Below are positions 33,190 to 44,168 of a DNA stretch of 64,000 nt, one piece after another. Numbering within the stretch: position 1 is the stretch's first letter; each line of letters starts with the position of its first letter. Made by a program: the position numbers and the translations under genes. The stretch is from contig NOWV01000087.1 of NCBI GenBank assembly GCA_003344405.1, forward strand, positions 1 through 64,000, given 5' to 3'. Source of the stretch: Trichoplax sp. H2. Taxonomy: Eukaryota > Placozoa > Uniplacotomia > Trichoplacea. The notes beneath the pieces were generated by a model, which saw nothing but the letters and a program-made list of their open reading frames with translations, had not been told where the DNA came from and searched no databases.

Positions 33190-33417
33190 CAGTGTTTTGC
33201 AATTGTATACGAAATCCGACTGCAATCCGATGTAATCTTACGGAAAATTTCGGATTAAGCCATGTAGGTGCATTCAGATCCTTTGCTGTTTTCGTATTAG
33301 ATCGGAATTGGATTGACAAATGCCGTGACTTAGGATCGGAGTCGAATTCACAGATATGGACCAATTTCGGATTTCGGATTGATTTTGAGACGTGTTGCAA
33401 TAAATTGCAAAACACTG
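33190..33417. mobile_element. hAT-type MITE, 228 bp
   Basis: The ends are perfect 15-bp terminal inverted repeats (CAGTGTTTTGCAATT and its complement). They are flanked by an exact 8-bp target duplication CTGAGCAG (33182-33189 and 33418-33425). TIRs starting CAGTG with 8-bp duplications are diagnostic of the hAT superfamily. The inside is richer in G+C and carries several ATTTCGGAT/ATCCGA-like subterminal motifs. It encodes no transposase; the three small overlapping frames here are by-products. It must be mobilised in trans. Confidence 0.93.
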
Positions 33418-33471
33418 CTGAGCAGCCGATTTGATTCTAAAATACAGAATGGCTAATAGGAAATATCGTGC

Positions 33472-33990
33472 ATCGATGTGTATGGTTAACCAACGTAACT
33501 CAAATGATTCCATTTAGACGAACCTTGCCTAGATCATTTCAGATCTGTTACAATCCTACGTATGCTTTCTACTATAACACAATGATTTAAAAATCCAGTA
33601 TTGACATAATCTAAAAATTATTTTAAAACTTTTCTAATCAAAGTACCAATAACAGCTGTATAGTATCTATTCCAACTAAATCAATCTAACCTATCTAAAG
33701 GTAGCTCAACTCATTTTGCTAGCAAAATAATTGCAGTCTTCTTAACATGCATTTGTATAACTCTACGCCAATAGTAATATGGCAGTTAGCGATTATTTTG
33801 AGGTAATTGCAATTGATTTAAGAAGATAGTAGAGTTGATAAGTGCAGCTAAATATGATGTATAATGAAATGATTATATTCGATAATTCGTGAATGATGTA
33901 AAAAGAAAAATATCGAATAGAAATCAATACCAGCTAGACCATTGTAACTTAAATATTACCCGTAGTTATAAGTTGTCTACAGTACCTTTC
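33472..33990. repeat. 519-bp dispersed repeat, copy 2
   Basis: Partner of 10282-10800: same orientation, same length and only about twenty scattered differences. It begins ATCGATGTG and ends ACCTTTC. It lies 54 bp from the hAT MITE. The class is not recognised. Confidence 0.8.
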
Positions 33991-36027
33991 GATGATATTC
34001 GATGTGATCTGTTAACAGAATATAAGCACTGATCAAGCAAAGTCTTTCTACGATCATTGATTGATTGAAGAAGAAACGAGGAAACAGAAATAAGTTGCTT
34101 AATTCTCTTTAAAGTTATGTCGAAACGCCAGTAACGAAAGCACTGGATCTAATGAAACTATAGAAGCCTATAAATACATTCGCTTAAACACAAGAAATGC
34201 AAATTTTACTTTTATGTATGTGTAAGACTTTGTCTGTAATAGAATTTGATAGACTGTCTGGTGAGGATATTTTGATTACTTTGAGAAATATTGTGTAATT
34301 TTATTAAATAATTTACATAAATGAATCATAGCTATAACCTAACCAATCAAAAGGTGCAAAATAAGTATGCCTAACTTAAACATGCAATCTACTGATAAAC
34401 AGGTAGAAAAATTCTGAGCTGAATATAAATCAGTTTTTTAGTTTATTTGTACGTAGAAAATAAACTCTTGGACTACTTATTATCCAGAACCGCTTCGTTA
34501 CTATCATCTTCTCACTACAACATAAACAAACAAAATTTGCCAGCGGTATTAGCCAACAAAAGCAAATTCTTAAAGGACTTTAGAATATGTCTATGAATAA
34601 AATTAAATAATTTAAATTTTGTATGCTAAATCATTCAAGATGGATGAAATAGGTAATTTTGAAGATCTAATTGTGATCAGATTGCTAGTGATTTTAAATG
34701 CCTAATACACGTATGTATGGAAGAAGCAGCAAATGAAACCACAATTTAAAGAATATGATGAAGTAGTAATAAACTACTTTTCGGCTAGGGCAACATAAAC
34801 GTGACCATTATCATATCTCTCTAGGGAAGCATTAGTAATAATAACATATATATCATTAGAATTCTTATCTGTATATGCAAGAATACCCAGTATACTATTA
34901 CTTGTTGACGTGGCTGAAATCTTAAATATTTGCTATTCGTTACGCCGTTTGCATTAAAATCCAGTTGGTGATAACTCTTAATATTTCATTATAAAGCAGG
35001 AAAATTTTCAAATCTGAAGCAAACTAGAAACTTCTAAATATTGAACAACCATTTACATTTCCGATCATATTTGTTATAAACTAGAAAATATAAATAAAAT
35101 TCAAGTGTAGAGTAAAATTTTAAGCTTTAAATGCGGAAGTTTCAGAATACTTTCATAAAAATATAGAAATTTTACGTAAATGACAGTCAACAACAAATTA
35201 AAGACATTTTAAATCAGAAGAATCTTCGTTTTTCAAAATTTCTATAACAACACAGACGTTAAGAGCTTCTTGAATACTCATAGTAAATAAGCGATCGCTA
35301 AATTCGGAACAAGCACTACTTTTCCAAATATCCTCAAAATATAGCCGAATTCATAAAATGCACTTCTTATAAAATAAAAATTACGCACTCTTTTTATTTA
35401 AAAACATTTATACTTCCATTTACGGAAAATAAAGGTCAGAAAGTCTTAACATAGACTCCCAAAAATCCAGTACTACTTGAAATTAGTAGTACTGTAACGA
35501 ATATTATTCATTTTTTCCTTCCTGGAAATTTAAACCATATATAATACAGATACCGCTAGCTTTCGATATCAAAATTACTGCAATATCATCTTTTCGTTAA
35601 TATTAAATATAATAGAATGATTTTTCGTAGTATATTTCTTCCCAGCTATTGGATATAAATTTGAGCTAAAACTTACAAATTTCACTTAAAATCTTGTATG
35701 AAGAGTAAGATTTTTCTAATTAGCTAAACTGAGAATTTCAATGTTATTACATTTATATATATTTCAGTTTTTCTGCTCCGTCATCAAAATGCTGCTTAAT
35801 TAACATTATCAACTGATAAATTCACGAGCTTTAAAAACAAACGATACACTTACTTTCTGTCCTATAAAAGTTGTTAAAAATATTCGAATATAATCGTTAG
35901 TACATAAGTATAAATAATAATTACTCGAATTAATGAGCTATTGAATGCAATAAAGATTTAATATTTTAGATACATCATTAACTACAGCGACTTCGAGCTA
36001 TTGTCTCGCATATCTGAAACCTTTTAG
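33991..36027. other. Intergenic AT-rich DNA
   Basis: No gene is supported on either strand over about 2 kb. The one structure of note is the 10-bp perfect hairpin at 35468-35494. Confidence 0.4.
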
Positions 36028-36819
36028 TCAGTGATGAAGAGCATCATAAAAATACTGATCGTGGTTATCCCAAATAGCGGTAGATAGCTAATCCAATCTT
36101 TCAGCTTCCTCAATGTTATTTTTATCGCGGTATATCTTCGCCATATTATCATAAATAGTGGCGAGATCTGGATGATTATCTCCAAATGCTAGAATGTAAA
36201 TATCTACTGCTTTATGGAACATTACAAGAGCTTCGCTATGATTAGAAATATTCTACTGAGAATAAATTAATCCAATATTGAAATAGGAAGTAGCAAGATC
36301 GGTATGATTGCTACCCAAGACTTGTAATTTGATATCTAAAGCCTTTTGATAAAATTCTAAAGCATCAGCAATTTTTCCTTGTAGCCTATACACATTTCCA
36401 ACATTGTTGTAGGATGTTGCAAGTGTAATGTTATTGTCAGCTAATTTATCCATTTGAATGGCTAGCCATGATTGATATATAGATAAAGCTTCTCCATACT
36501 TGGCTTGACGAACATAAGCATTTGCTATATTGTGGCAGGTGACAGAGACCTCAAGATCATGTTCTTGATCATCTATAAGTTTAGCCGCTTCTTCCGCTCG
36601 ATTGCAATACTCTTGAGCCTTGCTAAATTCACGCTGTCCTACAAGACTAGCCGCAATATGCAAGCACAAATCACTTTGAGATAATTATGCTTTTCGTCAC
36701 GATTTTTAAAGGTTTTTAAAACATCTAAAGCCTTCATATAGTGCATTTCAGCTACGCAATAATATCCAGATTGATAATTTTATCAAAGCAGTTTTGGATA
36801 AAGATTTTATTCTGCTCAT
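36028..36819 (-). pseudogene. TPR pseudogene with about 540 residues deleted
   Basis: This is a shrunken copy of the 804-residue TPR gene at 39035-41449. Its N-terminal head (start 36819) matches residues 7-92 of that protein, with two small frameshifts. It then jumps at the Asp-Gln/Glu-His-Asp-Leu junction straight to residue 636 and follows the C-terminal repeats. The open part spans 36253-36669. In-frame TAG codons at 36253-36255 and before the tail end the frame. The loss is most simply explained by unequal pairing between repeats. Confidence 0.85.
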
Positions 36820-37679
36820 TCTACTCCAATATATTCCCATCTTTGTTACTGATGTTGTTAAAGAAGTCAAATATGATGTCAGAATTTCTTATGCTGCTAC
36901 TTGATAGAAAAAATTGACCTCTTCTATCAATGATAGCGGCTTACTATCAATATGTTCTAAAAGCTGGTAAGGTTCTGAGCCAATCTTACGAGAATAGACG
37001 CAAAGACGTTAAGATTTTAGCCCTTGTTAAGCTAATGATGTCAATATTTCACGCGGTCGGATATCTTGTTTTATTACATGGAGGTGGGAAGCGTATCCTG
37101 GATTGTCCTGGCACCATTTAATTAAATCGGACGATGCGTTTATTTCTTATTGTATCTCAAACTCTATTTACATTGTTTATTTGAGGATTTTATGTCAGTC
37201 GTTGTATATATTCATGGTCTACGGACGTCTTTAGTCAATAAAAGCTATCTAATTTACGCAAGATTATTCACCGTACTATTTTTAATCACATTACAAAATA
37301 ATAACGGCATTATATTAATCGATTGATGTTTCATTCAAGCTATAGATCGCTTATTATAGTAATGTTTGTTATAAAAATTTCAGACGTGGTTTTATATATC
37401 ATTAAAATAAAGCCATTTCCGATTTTCAAAGAGCATTCCAAGACAATAATGCCATTCTATCTACCATCGTATGATTTATATTTACTATTGCTACAGGGTA
37501 CACGGTAGTCTTGAATGCTATCAAAATTGCTGAAATGGTTTTACTACTCAATTAAAGGAAAGCTAGATTTATTCTAATATAGAATATTTGTGATATTAAT
37601 GTTCTCACTCAGATTGAATTATACTATATCAAGATGACCTAAGATTATGCCTGCTCATAAACATAGATACTATTCGTAA
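36820..37679. other. Intergenic AT-rich DNA
   Basis: Nothing supported. Plus-strand frames of about 60 codons at 36930-37121 and 37323-37508 show no family features. Confidence 0.35.
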
Positions 37680-38295
37680 TAGTTCATACCTTCGGCACTC
37701 TTGTAGAAAATTTGGATCATCGCATTTAGTAATTTTTTGGAACTAATGGTCTCCACGATCACTTTTAACTATCCTAGATAAAAATTTGGAGAAAATATTA
37801 TCGTATCTTTTCTGAATACTTTTTATACATAAAGTAAAGATTGTGACTGCACTTATACTCTTAGAAAATATTCCCGGTCACTATCTACCATCACATGCCA
37901 GTTACTCTAGACTCAATTCGGAGGAAATATTATCGTATCTTTCAGTATATTTTAAATACAATTGCAGTGATCATACCAGGACTCATGCACTTCTATAGCT
38001 TAGAAATTCCCATTGCCACAATTCAGGATCATTTTTTACTATTATAGACTAAATTTGAGAAGAATTATTACCATATCTTTTAGGATATTTTATATCTGAA
38101 CTAAAGATCTTTACTGGACTTATACACTGTGATAGCTTAGAAACTCTCGGGTTCACTATTTACGATCACTTTTCAGCTATTCTAGATTAAATTCGGAGAA
38201 ATTATTATCTTACTCTTATCATTTTTTATATATAAAGTAAAGATCACCACTGAAAATATAAACTACGGTAGCTAAGCAATTTTAACTTCAGAGAA
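37680..38295. repeat. Degenerate tandem repeat, period about 133 bp
   Basis: Four to five diverged units follow one another. The anchor block GGAGAAATATTATCGTATCT recurs near 37785, 37920, 38053 and 38196. Each is followed by an AAAGTAAAGATC-like block and then TATAGCTTAGAAA. Spacings are about 132, 133 and 143 bp. No coding potential is visible. Confidence 0.7.
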
Positions 38296-39034
38296 ACTTA
38301 TTCCGTTTATTGCATCTTTAGTATAGGGATGAAATCATAGACTAACTTCGAAACTACTATAAATTAGAATTTCTTTGTATTTAAAGATTTTCAGAATGTA
38401 TTAGATCGAAAATATATAAAGCATGAATTAAAAAAATCTAATACTACTTTTATTTAGTTACTTTAGCTAATACTACAGATCATGGAATTCGTCCTGTGTA
38501 GAAATAAAAACTCTATATTAAAATTACTAACCTACGCAAATCAAAATTACGTAAACACCATTATCATGTACAGTGTTCCTTATATTACAGAATGTTTATG
38601 AGATAATATCTGTCTAATTATTTGCTTTGTTCGATCTCAATTGATTAGCTCTAACATTGTATAAGCCATAAGTTCTTCTTGTTAACAAAATGAACACTAG
38701 AATGTTATTACTAGTTTAGCAAGTTAGTCGTCGATACATGATTAAGCCTTTTTCATTACGTCTTATATTTTGCTACAAAAGAATAATATCCACAAGTTAT
38801 AGCAACGAAAATCTTGCAAGATAAACTATACAATCATATGGTATATTTGTATGTTAAAGTTGATAGAAACTTTGGCAGCAATTTTAGCTTATAAATGTAA
38901 ATGATGATTATTTAAGTTGACGAGCTATTGGATACAGCTTAGTATTTTGATATCGAAAATAATAATTAATATAACGGCTTCTAGCTTTAAGCCAGTGAGT
39001 TTTTTAGCTTATAGCGAGGGCCATCATTTCATCA
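38296..39034. other. Intergenic, 3' of TPR gene
   Basis: No gene or clear signal is seen. The polyadenylation region of the 804-residue TPR gene should lie here; I could not single out a site. Confidence 0.35.
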
Positions 39035-41449
39035 CTACTTTCGTGTAGCGCGAATAGACTTTGATTGTCGATTTAATCTTTCTACATTTTGAAAGTCATT
39101 TTGGTCACGGTATATCTTTGCCATATTATCATAAATAGTGGCAAGAGTTGGATGGCTATCTCCAAATGCAGGAATAAAAATATCTACTGCTTTCTGAAAC
39201 ATGAGGAGAGCCTCGTTATAATTTGGTGTATCCTGACCAGAATAAATCAATCCAATATTGAAATAGGAAGTAGCAAGGTCGACATGATTACTATCCAAAA
39301 CTTCTAACTTGATATGTAATGATTTCTGATAGAATTCTAGAGCAGTATCAGTTTTTCCTTGTAGCTTATATACGTTTCCAATATTATTATAGGATGTTGC
39401 AACTTTAATATTATTATCACCTAATATATCTAATTGAATATTTAAGGATTGCTGATACATTGATAGAGCTTGTCCATACTTGGCCTGACGAGCGTAAGCA
39501 TTTGCTATATTATTAAAGGTCGCAGAGACATCTAAATCATGCTCTCCTAGGACTTTCAGTTGAATATCAAGAGCTTTCTTTAGCGTGACTACAGCATTGT
39601 CTAATTTAGACATGTTAGAATAAACTAGACCAAGATTATTATAAGAGTTTGCTACGTCAATATGACCATCTCCAAGTAAAAGCAGTCTTATTTTCAACGC
39701 TTTATGGAACATATCGTAAGCCTTATCGAAGCTCGATTGATAGCAATATGTATGGCCAATCTTGTTATAAGTTATAGCAATATCTAAATGATTATATCCA
39801 AGTCTATCCGTTTGTATATCCAGAGCTTTAAGGTAGAGCAGCAATGCTTCTTCGTGTTTGCAATGTTCAGTATAAATATTGGCAATACTAATATAAGACT
39901 TTGCGACATCTTCATGATTACCTCCTAATACCTTTAACCGTATATTTGATGATTTCTCATACATACAAAGAGCATCTTCATATTTTAGTTGATTGACATA
40001 AACATCACCGATATTACTATAAGAATTGGCAACATCATGACTTTCATCATCTAAGACCTTCAATCGGATGTGTAATGATTTATTATGCATCTCTAAGGCA
40101 TCATCGTATTTATCTTGATGATTATAAATCAGCCCGATATTGTTATATGAATTAGCTACGTCGATGTTTTGGTTTCCTAACTTATCCAGTTGAATCTTTA
40201 AAGCTTTTTGACTTATAGAAAGTGCTTCTGCATATCTGGATTGAGATTGATAGATCACTGCAATATTATTATATAGACTAGCGACAGTAACACTTTCACC
40301 TCCATCCAGATGTAGCTGAATTTCAAGTGATTTTTGATACATTTTTAGAGCATCGCCATATTTAGATTGATTCTGATAAACGATGCCAATATTATTATAC
40401 GAACTAACAAGCTCTAAATGACGATTTCCCAATACTTCTAATTTGATACCAAGAGCTTTTTGATGCATAATTAGCGCTGTTTCATATTGAGTTTGACAGG
40501 AGTAAAGATTACCAAGATTACTATATGTATCAGCAACTTGGATATTGTGATCTCCCAATAATTGTAGTTGTATATCTAAAGTTTTCTGTAGCATAATAAC
40601 AGCCTTTGGGAATTGCGACATATCTAGAAGTAAAAGCCCCAAATCGCTATAGGCTTGAGCCGCTTCTAAACTATGTTCTCCTACAATATTTAACTTGATA
40701 TCCAAAGATTTTCTATACATCGACAATGCATCCTCATAATCTAATGTCATATGATAAACATTTCCAATGCTGTTATAAGAACGAGCAACATACAGACTAT
40801 CATTACCATGTAATTTTAATCGAATATCTAGTGCACTCTCATGCATAGTAAGGGCGTCTTCAAAATCGGATTTCTGAAAATAAGCTGATCCTACGTTGTA
40901 ATACGAATTCGCTACATCAAAATGACCTTCCCCATAAACTTGTTGCCTAATCGCTAATGCTTTCTGAAACATGGACAGACTCGTGTCGAATTTGGATAAA
41001 TTCAAATAGATTTCTCCCAAGCCGCTGTAACTGTCAGCAATATCAGGGCTAATTTCGCTGATTTTCTCTAATTTTAACTCTAATGATCTCTTGTAATCAA
41101 CTAATGCTTCATCATACATCTTTTTTGCTATCTTAATAGCGCCTTGATTATCTAAACACTTTGCTAATTGCACTTGATCACCTATAAGTCTGGCTGCTTC
41201 TTCTGCTTGATTACAATATTCTTCAGCTTTCGTCAAATCACGCTGCTCTAGAAAATTAATGGAAATACGTAGACAAAGGTCGCTTTCAAGCCGATTACCT
41301 TTTGCACCACGATTTTTAATAGTTTTTAAAACCTCTAGTGCTTGGTTATAGTGCCATCCAGCTCCTTCGAAATAACCGCATTGATAATTTAGTTGAGCCT
41401 TTTTAGTTAAAGATTCAATTCCTCTCATTCGGCACCAGTTTAAACCCAT
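39035..41449 (-). CDS. TPR-array protein, 804 aa
   Basis: The longest coding frame in the window. A head of about 130 residues (two or three helical pairs, including EEYCNQAEEAARLIGDQ) is followed by about sixteen TPR units of exactly 42 residues, up to about residue 797. The repeat core is VANSYNNIGxVYxxQxKYxDALxMYxKSLxIxLxxLG, the kinesin-light-chain/NPHP3-like long TPR. It is predicted cytosolic, with no signal peptide or membrane segment. The start at 41449 gives the head shared with the pseudogene at 36028-36819. The tail is short and basic. No ZU5 or death-domain exon is visible downstream before the next TPR copy. The function is probably protein scaffolding; the partner is unknown. 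Confidence 0.92.
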   Translation of the reverse strand: MGLNWCRMRGIESLTKKAQLNYQCGYFEGAGWHYNQALEVLKTIKNRGAKGNRLESDLCLRISINFLEQRDLTKAEEYCNQAEEAARLIGDQVQLAKCLDNQGAIKIAKKMYDEALVDYKRSLELKLEKISEISPDIADSYSGLGEIYLNLSKFDTSLSMFQKALAIRQQVYGEGHFDVANSYYNVGSAYFQKSDFEDALTMHESALDIRLKLHGNDSLYVARSYNSIGNVYHMTLDYEDALSMYRKSLDIKLNIVGEHSLEAAQAYSDLGLLLLDMSQFPKAVIMLQKTLDIQLQLLGDHNIQVADTYSNLGNLYSCQTQYETALIMHQKALGIKLEVLGNRHLELVSSYNNIGIVYQNQSKYGDALKMYQKSLEIQLHLDGGESVTVASLYNNIAVIYQSQSRYAEALSISQKALKIQLDKLGNQNIDVANSYNNIGLIYNHQDKYDDALEMHNKSLHIRLKVLDDESHDVANSYSNIGDVYVNQLKYEDALCMYEKSSNIRLKVLGGNHEDVAKSYISIANIYTEHCKHEEALLLYLKALDIQTDRLGYNHLDIAITYNKIGHTYCYQSSFDKAYDMFHKALKIRLLLLGDGHIDVANSYNNLGLVYSNMSKLDNAVVTLKKALDIQLKVLGEHDLDVSATFNNIANAYARQAKYGQALSMYQQSLNIQLDILGDNNIKVATSYNNIGNVYKLQGKTDTALEFYQKSLHIKLEVLDSNHVDLATSYFNIGLIYSGQDTPNYNEALLMFQKAVDIFIPAFGDSHPTLATIYDNMAKIYRDQNDFQNVERLNRQSKSIRATRK

Positions 41450-41976
41450 CCTTGTTGTTATAGCTACGTATTTTAAGCTAATTTGAATATCAAAATATCT
41501 TTAGGTAGTTGTAGTCAAGGAGAGAAATTCTTTTTGACGGACGATATCTAATAAAAGCCTGCAAAATTTCCAAGCCAAGCCAATATCATCGATACAGCCG
41601 TTAAGATTGTTGCAAACTTGTAACTTCAAACCTTCTTCTAAAATCGAAGATATTTCTCATCCCATGCGGTTGGGCAAACTTTTGTATAGATTCTCATGGA
41701 TCTATTTTGGATTATCCTGACGTCATAGAACTAAATGATACAAAGTAGCTATTTCTTATTGTAAATATGTTACTCTATTTAATATTAAATTCTATATGTA
41801 TATCTATATATATATACTCATATAAGCCCATTAACTGGATACAGCTTGTACTTTTAATATCAGTAGATCTCTTCTAATTTATGCAAACTTATTCACCATA
41901 CTATCGTGTGGAATAACAATGAACAGTAAATGTCATCACCATAAGAAACTGCCAGACGCGTAAAGTTATTGCTGTT
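41450..41976. other. Intergenic, upstream of TPR gene
   Basis: No gene is seen. A TATA microsatellite-like run lies near 41795-41820. Confidence 0.35.
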
Positions 41977-42330
41977 TGTAATGGGGTAACTTAGTCTTGG
42001 ATAGTAGACTATTACTGTTGGCCATATTTTAGTATGATATACGGTATAACAGCTTTCTATAGTTATTATAAGCCTTATTTAGTAGCTCATAACCATAGAC
42101 TGTAATTAAAGATTCTATCTTAGGATTCAAACTATATGCAGTAAGGTGCTGAGTCACAATTGATGCTGCAAGTAAAAATAGATATGTAATTCAAATCCGA
42201 TCACGAAAATTCCAAAGTTGGAGAAAATTAGAACTTTATTAGATCTAATAAAAAGACTAGCTACACACAGCTCTACTCTAGCCGAATACGATTGATGAAA
42301 AGCTTCTAGAAAAAACAATCACATAATCTA
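41977..42330. mobile_element. Rearranged relative of the LTR at 3784-4987
   Basis: Bases 41977-42195 align in direct orientation with 3784-4000 and share the TGTAATG start. Immediately after, 42200-42330 aligns with 4850-4985 in inverted orientation, including GATCACGAAAATTCCAAA and the complement of GGCTAGAGTAGAGCTGTGTG. One copy has therefore undergone an internal inversion with loss of the middle, or the family has foldback ends. Confidence 0.6.
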
Positions 42331-44168
42331 AAGTTTAGTTTCAAGAACAATCTTTAAGGAGAAATTCAACATTTCTACTTGCATTAGTATCAGTAACTAC
42401 ATTAACAGCAAAATACACATGGAGGACTTTCATCCACTTGATATTCTCCCTATTTTTATACAATATTTTATACGGAAGTAAATGTCACTAAAAAAGCGGC
42501 TCGAAACTTATTATTGAGTTTTATTCATAATTTTTTTACCTGTACATTACAGAAAACTAGCTATACTCGTAATTTAACATTTGTAATTAGCATTCCTCTG
42601 TTTTAATACCTCATATTAATGCCGCATTAACTAACGGAAAATGTCAATTTCATTTCGATACAATCCTTGCCAAATGCAGGTGGTAGCAAAATGTCATTTT
42701 ATTCTATAGAGTGAATCAACTTTGTTCGTCACAATGATATTAAAACGATGTTTGAGAATGATATTTTGCAATATCAGATACTGTAATAAATAAAACTCGC
42801 CACATAAGAAAATCCTGATCATTCATGGGATGCAATTGATGATAGAATAGCATGATTATGCTGCGCTAAAATGGAGCCAATCGCAAGTGTTTTCCTATAC
42901 TGGCTTAATTCTACTACAATTATGAATCAAATCGCTGTTCGTAACTGGCTGGCATTAAAATAGAGCTTAAAAATTGAATATTGACCCAAATCAAAATATA
43001 ATAATATCGATTAACTTGATTACGACTTACTCATAAGCTAATTCGAAGAAAGATGATCGTCTCATAGCCATGCCAGTACTTGATATAAATCCAAACTAAA
43101 TTAAAAGTCTCTTATGTATCACATAATTTTAAGTACTTCAGAGATTGGATTGTTAAGATGCAAGTTAAACAGTACTAAGAACATGTTATTATCCTTAATT
43201 AAGTATATATTATCTTTACTTTGAAACTCATGATATCCGTGGGTTAAAGAAAGTGCAAGGTTGACTATTCTTAGTTACTTTAAACTATATAACAGCACAT
43301 TCAATCCAAGATTAATATTCTAGTGTAAGACTTAATTAGTTTTAATGTATTTGATCTTCGGCTGGCCAAGGATTGATCGATATAGTCTTGTTGTTTTTTA
43401 AGGTCTATGGTCCAATCAATAATAATATAATATAAGATTATAATGTATCATTAGAAATAGAATATATAAAGTAATAGCGTAATGCCTTGACTTGAAAGTG
43501 TCATCAGAAAATATAGCATTAGCTAGCTTATACGCTTCTCATAATCCTGTAAGAGTATTCCTAAATTGTAGCTTGAGCTGATTTAACCAAAAACTGGGGC
43601 TCCAAGTAATAAGATTTATACTTGCAAGAACTTACTTATGCTCTTAAGAACCTGCATTGGCATATCTAACTATGCTCCAGTACATAAGATATCATTTAAG
43701 CATGTGGGTAAATAATAAAATTATAATAAATTTTCATCTTTCCTTCCTTTTCAATTTTCTCCGCATCGCTCTTCTCATCGTCAATGTCTGGTTATTAAAA
43801 TCATACAACACTTTTTTAGCACATCAATAAACAAAATGTGCGATGCATCTGGTCTTGATGATAACTATTTATAGGATTAAGTATATATCTGTAGAGCCGC
43901 GTAAATTTTAACATTCCTCCAGTATTAAATAATTAAATAACACTCTAGTTACAAGTACTTGGTACTATAGAAAATAATAGTAATTCTAGCAAATTGATCA
44001 AATCCAAGTGAAGTGAAGTGAAGTAAGCAAGATCTTACTATATCACTATTAACCAAAAACTTTTCAAAATAACCAACCTGGCAGAATGAACTTTATATGT
44101 ATATCGATAAGAGCCAATTCGGTTGATATGATAGTAGTATGCCAACAATACTCTTCGAAACTGATAAT
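42331..44168. other. Intergenic AT-rich DNA
   Basis: About 1.8 kb with no gene, repeat or structure that I can support. Confidence 0.35.

Noticed and set aside
33137-33513. Three overlapping frames of 79-92 codons
   Set aside because: They lie in or across the hAT MITE and follow from its composition.
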